Source: Baffinella frigidus
Lineage: Eukaryota; Cryptophyceae; Cryptomonadales; Baffinellaceae
Reading direction: 5' to 3'
DNA length: 10,042 nt
Assembly: GCA_026770585.1 (NCBI GenBank)
Contig: MU646672.1
Span: forward strand, 395,841-405,882
The translations under genes and the position numbers were made by a program. Below the pieces are notes generated by a model, which worked only from the letters and a program-made list of their open reading frames with translations, was not told the origin of the DNA and searched no databases. Shown one piece after another: positions 9,521 to 10,042 of the stretch. Numbering within the stretch: the first letter of the stretch is position 1; each line of letters starts with the position of its first letter.

Positions 9521-9845
9521 GGTGAAGGATTTGGGGTTACGGGTTTAGGGTTAGAGTTCAGAGTTCAGGGTTCAGGGTTTGTGGTATACGGTTTGGGGGA
9601 TAGGGTGTGGGGTTTAGGGTGCAGGGTTTAGGGTTGAGAGATTAGGGTTCAGGTTTTAGGGTTTAGGGTTTGGGGTTTAGGGTTTAGGGTTTAGGGTCTA
9701 GGGTTTAGGGTTTAGGGTTTATGTTTTAGGGTTGGGGGTTTAGGATTTAGAGTTTAGGGTGTAGGGTGTAGGGTGTCGGGTTGACCGTCGTGCCCGGGAG
9801 CTTGACCGAAATATCTTTCACCTGTGCCAAGGGGATCTTGTCCGC
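138..9845 (-). CDS. WS/DGAT-family acyltransferase, C-terminal part of an 11-exon gene (5' end outside window)
   Basis: Join, in transcript order on the minus strand: 9845-9786, 9413-9370, 8816-8766, 6876-6753, 5720-5609, 5367-5289, 4468-4408, 3398-3369, 2396-2331, 1153-1084, 637-138. The sum is 1197 nt, divisible by three, with no internal stop and a TAG at 140-138. Every junction keeps the frame and gives family-like sequence: TTVNDVLVGALN, IIKYLAEKNDP, RIQRVFGARPKSGFQDGNY, FGKFTLMLSNVPGP, LTDMYYYLF, SYNGQVTMTVACDPQ. Known of the family: WS/DGAT enzymes acylate fatty alcohols or diacylglycerol with acyl-CoA to make wax esters or triacylglycerol for lipid storage. They have an N-terminal catalytic domain (HHxxxDG) and a C-terminal domain of the WS_DGAT_C type. 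Only the latter is here. Inferred: the gene is intact and functional. Exon 1 may not be the first in-window exon, and which exon copies are used is predicted, not proven. Confidence 0.84.
640..690 (+). repeat. TTCAGGG/TTCGGGG variant repeat
   Basis: Short run of degenerate telomere-type heptamers just upstream, in transcript sense, of the exon 11 acceptor. The same repeat type separates the exon 11 head copies. Confidence 0.6.
741..935 (-). pseudogene. Two truncated copies of exon 11 5' end
   Basis: The sequence around 741-790 (TCKIPVSVSPSSEST) and 893-935 (GKIPMSASPLSGE) repeats the beginning of exon 11 (TCKIPLSASSGEND). A TTCAGGG/TTCAGAG array at about 795-870 separates them. Both diverge soon after the Ser-Gly-Glu region. 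They lie upstream of exon 11 and keep only its head. Confidence 0.68.
905..1105 (-). repeat. Minisatellite grown from the exon 10 donor
   Basis: About five imperfect units of roughly 36 nt, each with CTCACAGACACAG followed by GCAAGATCCCG and TTGTCAG. In frame they read QLTDTGKIPLSA. Internal units vary (QLTGTGTGKIPLFA), and one deletion breaks the frame. The unit joins the exon 10 end and donor to the KIPLSA start of exon 11, so both exon edges are repeated. Confidence 0.72.
1084..1153 (-). CDS. Exon 10: start of non-family C-terminal extension
   Basis: 70 nt. The acceptor is gacgacag|GTCACC at 1155-1154. It encodes VTGAPRPQILPISDEEAAQL plus TDT and one base. The exon end ACAG|GCAAGA implies a GC donor at 1083, chosen because it joins exon 11 in frame. 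The 3' end of this exon with its donor is the founding unit of the minisatellite at 905-1105. If the minisatellite were read through, the protein would gain QLTDTGKIPLSA-type repeats until the frame breaks. Confidence 0.62.
1197..1305. repeat. GA/GGGA-rich (CT on transcript) tract
   Basis: Purine-rich simple repeat on + . On the transcript it is pyrimidine-rich and lies about 45-150 nt upstream of the exon 10 acceptor. Confidence 0.7.
1306..1650. other. Intron 9 unique DNA and dispersed repeat copies
   Basis: No exon could be supported. It contains copies of a dispersed motif, CCAACACGGCC on the minus strand, at about 1418-1434 and 1560-1575. A block at 1549-1650 is repeated at 2119-2218 (gtgcatgcatggtgtcaggc, then cggcaaa, ccctctctc and acatgt). 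Confidence 0.55.
1652..1778. mobile_element. Foldback/MITE-like element, copy 1
   Basis: A 127-bp near-hairpin. The left arm starts acaagggtacctcgctcat and runs into aagaaagcgc plus a C run. The right arm is its complement with a 6-nt insertion (extra actcat) and ends gaggtatccctgt. It splits a block that elsewhere reads ctggtaggaataaaggtctc (2048-2067). No coding capacity. It is related to the element at 3211-3330. Confidence 0.72.
1800..1838 (-). pseudogene. Exon 9 tail copy (distal)
   Basis: Reads HLRDKFEALHQE followed by a donor-like GTAAAAG at 1799. It repeats the 3' half of exon 9 (HIKAEFEALHQE) and lacks the acceptor half. Confidence 0.7.
1841..1905. repeat. 18-nt perfect palindrome and foldback relic
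   Basis: agggtgaatattcaccct at 1841-1858 is a perfect palindrome. The following 1860-1905 contains cctaggcaggtcctaggg and gggcgtatgagc, resembling the right arms of the foldback elements, so it may be a decayed copy. Confidence 0.5.
1959..1998 (-). pseudogene. Exon 9 tail copy (middle)
   Basis: Reads KHIKAQFETVHQE followed by GTGGGC, matching the 3' half of exon 9 with several changes. Its left block (tactggtaggaatcaaggtc) is shared with the other tail copies, so the repeat unit includes intron sequence. Confidence 0.72.
1986..2029. repeat. Small inverted repeat of exon 9 sequence
   Basis: cttgatgtgcttc at 1986-1998 and its exact complement at 2017-2029 form a 13-bp stem with an 18-nt loop. 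A snippet of exon 9 sequence has been copied in reverse orientation. Confidence 0.65.
2075..2110 (-). pseudogene. Exon 9 tail copy (proximal)
   Basis: Reads HIKAEFEALYEE followed by GTGAGAGAG, the same donor as true exon 9. It is the closest match among the tail copies but lacks the VDANPSELTK half. Confidence 0.75.
2237..2312 (-). repeat. CCCCTAA array (GGGGTTA on transcript)
   Basis: Four to five CCCCTAA/CCCTAA units on + near the start of intron 9, flanked by two gacgtgaccc copies. It is opposite in orientation to most arrays of the window. Confidence 0.7.
2331..2396 (-). CDS. Exon 9: C-terminal helix of WS/DGAT domain
   Basis: 66 nt, phase 0 at both ends. The acceptor is aacacag|GTGG at 2398-2397, just after a CT tract. 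The donor is CAGGAG|GTGAGA at 2330. It encodes VDANPSELTKHI and KAEFEALHQE, an amphipathic helix like the one that ends WS/DGAT proteins. Head copies lie at 2592-2632, 2777-2819 and 2860-2882. Tail copies lie at 2075-2110, 1959-1998 and 1800-1838. Confidence 0.85.
2407..2508. repeat. GA tract = CT tract upstream of exon 9
   Basis: Nearly pure (GA)n on +. On the transcript it is a (CU)n pyrimidine tract ending about ten nt before the exon 9 acceptor (cgcaaacacag), so it may serve as an oversized polypyrimidine tract. Confidence 0.75.
2592..2632 (-). pseudogene. Exon 9 head copy 1
   Basis: Follows a cacag acceptor at 2634-2633 and a CT tract. In the exon 9 frame it reads EAHPGELTKYIKA, matching VDANPSELTKHIKA, then diverges before the donor half. 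Confidence 0.72.
2641..2728. repeat. GA tract = CT tract upstream of exon 9 head copy 1
   Basis: Simple repeat directly upstream, on the transcript, of the decoy acceptor at 2634. It shows that the duplicated unit included the pyrimidine tract. Confidence 0.72.
2777..2819 (-). pseudogene. Exon 9 head copy 2
   Basis: The acceptor is aaacacag|GTGG at 2821-2820. It reads VDAHPSKVTKHIKA, then diverges. It keeps the acceptor and the first 14 codons of exon 9. A CT tract (2831-2848) lies just upstream. Confidence 0.75.
2860..2978. repeat. Short third exon 9 head relic with GATC and GA simple repeats
   Basis: A cacacag|GTGAAG acceptor-like site at 2884-2883 starts a short relic (VKTNE). To its right come a (GATC)n run at about 2911-2931 and a GA tract at 2933-2978, the corresponding pyrimidine tract. 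Confidence 0.55.
2995..3055. mobile_element. Half copy of the foldback element
   Basis: gttacctcgcacatgagg, then a CCGCC/CCCC run and accctgcagtagacc, resembles the left half of the element at 3211-3330 (cacctcactcat … accctacagtaggcc). No right arm is seen. Confidence 0.5.
3061..3210. other. TTCATGG/TTCGGGG degenerate repeats and a dispersed motif copy
   Basis: 3061-3130 is built of degenerate units such as ggttcatggttcacgg. 3138-3160 holds a copy of the dispersed motif (catacatggcggccgtgttg). No exon is supported. Confidence 0.5.
3211..3330. mobile_element. Foldback/MITE-like element, copy 2
   Basis: A 120-bp near-hairpin. The left arm is acagaggcacctcactcat followed by aagaaaacgccc; the right arm is gggcgttttcgtatgagcga followed by ggtacccctata. 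Inner parts (cctagggcc…ggccctaggg) also pair. Arms match copy 1 at 1652-1778 in the CTC-CTCAT-AAGAAA-CGCCC core. Confidence 0.72.
3369..3398 (-). CDS. Exon 8: 30-nt microexon
   Basis: The acceptor is taagcag|GTC at 3400-3399 and the donor is CCCCAG|GTACCT at 3368. It encodes VTMTVACDPQ in phase 0. Without it the protein would jump from SYNGQ to VDANPSEL and lack the expected strand. With it the sequence reads SYNGQVTMTVACDPQ, matching the family pattern SYNGkvxvgvxaDp. I found it by looking for that missing piece, so it is supported by frame, both splice sites and homology together. Confidence 0.78.
3405..3882 (+). repeat. Interstitial telomere-like array in intron 7
   Basis: About 480 bp of TTTAGGG, TTAGGGG, TTTGAGG and related units, imperfect throughout. 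G-rich on +, so C-rich in the transcript. It starts immediately upstream of the microexon acceptor. Confidence 0.88.
3893..3933 (-). pseudogene. Exon 7 tail copy (distal)
   Basis: Reads MGVYVGILSYNGQ followed by GTTACT, matching the 3' half of exon 7 with Ile for Met. The YYYLFVP half and the true acceptor are missing. An AG (ttatgag) does precede it. Confidence 0.75.
4106..4146 (-). pseudogene. Exon 7 tail copy (proximal)
   Basis: Reads IGVSVGMLSYNGQ followed by the donor GTCCCT, identical to the true exon 7 donor. The 5' half of exon 7 is missing. Confidence 0.77.
4228..4378. other. AT-richer unique island in intron 7
   Basis: About 150 bp of unique DNA (aaaatttataccagaatcat … gagccatttactcctt) between the exon 7 tail copy and exon 7. 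Its composition differs sharply from its surroundings. The + strand is open across it, but it has no coding signature I recognise. It may be an insertion. Confidence 0.4.
4408..4468 (-). CDS. Exon 7: LSYNG motif of WS/DGAT
   Basis: 61 nt. The acceptor is tctcggcag|GTAC at 4470-4469, directly after a long CT tract. The donor is GGCCAG|GTCCCT at 4407. It encodes YYYLFVPIGVYVGMLSYNGQ. The family has lxxxSYNG (or SYaG) here, about 20-30 residues after SNVPGP. Two copies of its 3' half lie downstream (4106-4146 and 3893-3933), and a copy of its 5' end lies upstream (4673-4696). Confidence 0.87.
4474..4652. repeat. Long GA tract = CT tract upstream of exon 7
   Basis: About 180 bp of (GA)n with regular GAAGGA and GTGAGA interruptions. 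On the transcript it is a pyrimidine tract that ends at the exon 7 acceptor (tctcggcag). Confidence 0.82.
4673..4696 (-). pseudogene. Exon 7 head copy
   Basis: The acceptor is ggcggcag|GTAC at 4698-4697. It reads YYYLFV, then runs into a TACAG|GTGAGG donor-like site. It repeats the first 18 or so bases of exon 7 and nothing of its 3' half. Confidence 0.72.
4710..5060. other. Unique AT-rich intron segment with inverted repeat
   Basis: No exon or known element. tttgtaccaggataa at 4931-4945 and its exact complement at 5002-5016 form a 15-bp stem around a 56-nt loop, the shape of a small non-autonomous element. Otherwise nothing is recognised. Confidence 0.55.
5159..5197 (-). pseudogene. Exon 6 tail copy
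   Basis: Reads INGIPLTDMYA, matching exon 6 LNGIPLTDMYA across its donor (GACAT|GTACGCC), and lacks the SNVPGP half. It lies downstream of exon 6. Confidence 0.75.
5289..5367 (-). CDS. Exon 6: SNVPGP motif of WS/DGAT
   Basis: 79 nt. The acceptor is ccgcag|GC at 5369-5368 and the donor is GACAT|GTACGC at 5288. It encodes KFTLMLSNVPGPRTQQ and KLNGIPLTD, with split codons at both ends. Ser-Asn-Val-x-Gly-Pro is a diagnostic motif of the WS/DGAT C-terminal domain. Split codons join as Gly with exon 5 (LFGKFTLML) and Met with exon 7 (LTDMYYY). Confidence 0.88.
5382..5600 (+). repeat. Telomere-like array filling intron 5
   Basis: TTTAGGG and GTGTAGGG units, then ggtttcaggtttcagg and three cctaaagg units near 5570-5600. 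Intron 5 is 241 nt and consists almost wholly of this array. Confidence 0.85.
5609..5720 (-). CDS. Exon 5: hydrophobic segment of WS/DGAT C-terminal domain
   Basis: 112 nt. The acceptor is acgacag|ATGG at 5722-5721, the only acceptor not followed by G. The donor is TTCG|GTCACC at 5608. It encodes MDVQKLSVQPAIEWYLIRF, then IAKVLPKW, then LLLDLALFLF. It continues the exon 4 helix (CKRQ|MDVQKLS), as the family does between the RP…GN block and SNVPGP. The leucine-rich stretch may associate with membrane, as is usual for this domain. The opposite strand carries an acidic ORF that is only its shadow. Confidence 0.82.
5724..5925. repeat. Minisatellite with cacacgtccgggtgtcacgt units
   Basis: Three to four imperfect copies of a unit with gtccacacgtcc and gtgtcacgtcc, interspersed with the exon 5 head copy. 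It lies upstream of exon 5 on the transcript. Confidence 0.65.
5786..5845 (-). pseudogene. Exon 5 head copy
   Basis: The acceptor cgacag|ATGG at 5847-5846 is the same as for exon 5. It reads MDVLKLSVQPTIEWYLI and then ends WT-stop, where true exon 5 continues RFIAKV. It keeps the acceptor half only. Confidence 0.8.
6066..6139 (-). pseudogene. Exon 4 tail copy (distal)
   Basis: Reads ASLLSLSLKHSARAAAV and LDCKRQ, followed by GTTAGG. It repeats the last 24 codons of exon 4 with the donor and lacks the RVFGARPKSGF half. Confidence 0.8.
6139..6315 (-). repeat. C-rich telomere-like runs with a decayed exon 4 tail
   Basis: CCCTCAA units at 6139-6190 and CCCTAAC/CCCTCAA at 6270-6310. Between them 6207-6260 is a decayed exon 4 tail (SLLPLPLTHATC). 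Confidence 0.65.
6433..6482 (-). pseudogene. Exon 4 tail copy (middle fragment)
   Basis: Reads ASLLSLSLSNTRHAPGP, matching ATSLLSLSLKHETRAA with a small shift. No donor is retained. On + the match to 6782-6832 is clear (tgtctcgtgtttgag, gagaggagagacg). Confidence 0.62.
6482..6745 (-). repeat. CCCTGAA array at the start of intron 4
   Basis: More than 25 units of CCCTGAA on + with few variants (CCTGAAG, CCTGAAT), beginning just after the exon 4 donor. The transcript carries (GGGUUCA)n. Confidence 0.88.
6753..6876 (-). CDS. Exon 4: RPKSGFQDGNY block of WS/DGAT
   Basis: 124 nt. The acceptor is gatctgag|GCGG at 6878-6877 and the donor is GGCAG|GTTGTG at 6752. It encodes RVFGARPKSGFQDGNY, then IATSLLSLSLKH, then ETRAAAVLDCKRQ. 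This aligns with the family's strand-loop-strand (VPVNxRP…LGNxxxxxLLPLP) and the helix after it. It is the only copy of this exon that keeps both splice sites. Partial copies lie on both sides. Confidence 0.84.
6923..6978. repeat. GA tract upstream of exon 4
   Basis: (GA)n on +, CT-rich on the transcript, about 45 nt before the exon 4 acceptor. It directly abuts the end of head copy 6983-7093. Confidence 0.75.
6983..7093 (-). pseudogene. Exon 4 head copy (near complete)
   Basis: The acceptor is gagctgag|GCGG at 7095-7094. It reads RVFGARPKSGFQDGNY, TATSLLSLSLKHSTR and AAAV, then departs (GTCTTCGTACC) just before LDCKRQ and the donor. It keeps 36 of 41 codons. It lies 217 bp from exon 4 with the same intron flank (gtcaatgatgcatctgag), so the unit is a tandem duplication. 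If a GT near 6990 or 6982 were used it could be an alternative exon. Confidence 0.76.
7157..7222. repeat. GA tract with A run
   Basis: (GA)n ending in a nine-A run, in the same relative place upstream of head copy 6983-7093 as the GA tract upstream of exon 4. Confidence 0.72.
7323..7451. mobile_element. Long perfect hairpin, MITE-like
   Basis: Arms of 47 nt (7323-7369 and 7405-7451) are perfectly complementary, starting cttatccggggaaacc; one mismatch later, four more pairs extend them to 7374/7400. The loop is about 25 nt and AT-rich. No ORF of note. Identical arms imply recent insertion or ongoing correction. Confidence 0.85.
7535..7576 (-). pseudogene. Exon 4 internal fragment
   Basis: Reads RPKSGFQDGN in the exon 4 frame, then diverges. 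The acceptor-side bases (RVFGA) are replaced by a tatatgtatag sequence. Confidence 0.72.
7645..7735 (-). pseudogene. Exon 4 head copy (decayed, most upstream)
   Basis: In the exon 4 frame it reads GIGARPKRGVQERKY against FGARPKSGFQDGNY. The intron flank is conserved too (ccgtctgtgatgttactggt against ccgtccgtgatgtatttgat). It is the most diverged copy, hence probably the oldest. Confidence 0.7.
7736..8394. other. Intron 3 unique DNA with a 42-nt palindrome
   Basis: AT-rich at 7740-8060, GC-richer after. No exon recognised. Minor features: a perfect palindrome at 7945-7986 (listed separately), gtaagttaatcttt repeats at about 8175-8205, and short CCCTAAA runs at 8085-8110 and 8285-8310. Confidence 0.45.
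7945..7986. repeat. 42-nt perfect palindrome
   Basis: ttggtcacgttactggggga, then attc, centred on the EcoRI-like gaattc at 7963-7968, and the exact complement. There is no spacer, so it can extrude as a cruciform. Function unknown; it could be a fused terminal-repeat relic. Confidence 0.88.
8395..8765 (+). repeat. Telomere-like array at the start of intron 3
   Basis: The first half is nearly pure TTTAGGG (8397-8505), followed by GTGAGGG units at 8546-8590 and degenerate TTCAGGG. It begins, on the transcript, right after the exon 3 donor. Confidence 0.9.
8766..8816 (-). CDS. Exon 3: RYL-type helix of WS/DGAT C-terminal domain
   Basis: 51 nt. The acceptor is atcag|GTAC at 8818-8817. It encodes YLAEKNDPIVASGKRI plus CA of a Gln codon. 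The family has a similar helix and strand (RYLxxRGDP…xGLRIRAL). Coding similarity stops at CAG/ATAAAC, where there is no GT. The frame and the homology need the cut CA|GATAAA, a GA donor. In-frame sequence runs upstream to about 8880 (LEEPQGPKGPNAVDLIR), so a longer exon with another acceptor is possible. The short form joins exon 2 in phase. Confidence 0.74.
8938..9020. repeat. Duplicated 18-nt hairpin plus foldback relic
   Basis: gtgactttgtaaagtcac occurs at 8938-8955 and again at 8965-8982, 27 bp apart. The following ttcctacacgga… matches the right arm and flank of the hairpin at 44-125, so both derive from one dispersed element. Confidence 0.68.
9174..9205. repeat. Tandem gtcacgtgaccacat
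   Basis: Two 15-nt copies, each containing the palindrome gtcacgtgac. The core tcacgtga is shared with the 61-76 palindrome. Confidence 0.7.
9209..9236 (-). pseudogene. Exon 2 tail copy
   Basis: gcctcgccatcatcaagtct on the minus strand repeats the exon 2 end (LAIIK) and its GTCT donor. It lies downstream of exon 2. The NDVLVGA half is missing. Confidence 0.65.
9370..9413 (-). CDS. Exon 2: NDV motif of WS/DGAT
   Basis: 44 nt. The acceptor is acaccag|GTG at 9415-9414. It encodes VNDVLVGALNLAII plus two bases of a Lys codon. Joined to exon 1 it gives GTTVNDVL, the conserved Asn-Asp motif of WS/DGAT enzymes (family form roughly aTVNDVvlaal). The donor AA|GTCTGC at 9369 is weak, but the reading frame then continues exactly into exon 3 as IIKYLAEKNDP. 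Confidence 0.82.
9418..9780 (+). repeat. Telomere-like array filling intron 1
   Basis: TTTAGGG, TTGAGGG (five in a row near 9485-9520), TTCAGGG and GTGTAGGG units occupy nearly the whole 372-nt intron between exons 1 and 2. Confidence 0.88.
9786..9845 (-). CDS. Exon 1 (first visible): start of WS/DGAT C-terminal domain
   Basis: 60 nt, 20 codons. It follows an acceptor reading ccag|G at 9847-9846. It encodes ADKIPLAQ, then VKDISVKLPGTT, the helix that precedes the family's Asn-Asp motif. The donor is GTCAAC at 9785, a weak GT site. The intron bases after it happen to mimic the Val-Asn that opens exon 2. The preceding exon, expected to carry the catalytic domain, is not in the window. Confidence 0.78.
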
Positions 9846-9849
9846 CTGG

Positions 9850-10042
9850 TTTGGGGTTAGGGTTACGGGGTTAAGGGCGTAGGGGTTGAAGGTTGAGGGG
9901 TTAGGGGTGTGGGGTTGGAGGTTAGGGGTTAGAGAGAGACCGATGTTGCTGCGAACACGGCTGCCATGTATGCACCCCGACCGAGGCTGAGGGCTGGGGG
10001 TTAAGGGTCGAAGGATATAAGTTAGGGGTTAGGGGATTGGGG
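9850..10042 (+). repeat. Telomere-like degenerate repeats at the right edge
   Basis: TTAGGGG/GGGGTTA-type units on both sides of a short unique stretch at 9935-9985. That stretch includes the dispersed motif aacacggctgccatgtatgc in + orientation. No upstream exon could be identified. Confidence 0.7.

Overview
The window is eukaryotic nuclear DNA. It holds one split gene on the minus strand, buried in repeats. Reading right to left, eleven exons (9845 down to 138) join with consistent phases into 1197 nt, which is 398 codons plus a TAG stop. Exons 1-9 match, in order, the C-terminal domain of the wax ester synthase/diacylglycerol acyltransferase (WS/DGAT) family: a TTVNDVL block, a DGNY block, a hydrophobic segment, SNVPGP, LSYNG and a final amphipathic helix. 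Exons 10-11 add a proline-rich tail of about 190 residues that I do not recognise. The N-terminal catalytic domain, with HHxxxDG, must lie beyond the right edge.

Introns make up most of the window. They contain (1) interstitial arrays of the TTTAGGG telomere type and its variants (TTCAGGG, TTGAGGG, TTAGGGG); (2) long GA/CT tracts, some directly ahead of 3' splice sites; (3) minisatellites; (4) foldback or palindromic elements; and (5) many truncated exon copies. The copies follow a rule: those upstream of an exon repeat its 5' part and usually its acceptor, and those downstream repeat its 3' part and usually its donor. Introns therefore seem to have grown by tandem duplication across exon-intron junctions.

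Layout by + coordinates: 1-137 3' flank with a hairpin; 138-637 last exon; 638-1083 intron with exon-end copies and a minisatellite; 1084-1153 exon 10; 1154-2330 intron with exon 9 tail copies and a foldback element; 2331-2396 exon 9; 2397-3368 CT tracts, exon 9 head copies and a second foldback; 3369-3398 a 30-nt microexon; 3399-4407 telomere-like array and exon 7 tail copies; 4408-4468 exon 7; 4469-5288 CT tract and AT-rich unique DNA; 5289-5367 exon 6; 5609-5720 exon 5; 5721-6752 exon 4 tail copies and C-rich arrays; 6753-6876 exon 4; 6877-8765 exon 4 head copies, palindromes and a telomere-like array; 8766-8816 exon 3; 9370-9413 exon 2; 9786-9845 exon 1; 9846-10042 repeats.

Organism: the TTTAGGG-type repeats, high GC and intron density suggest a photosynthetic protist. 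Ten of eleven acceptors read AG|G, and one GA and one GC donor are implied, which resembles dinoflagellate introns. A prasinophyte-type green alga remains possible. I cannot decide from this sequence alone.
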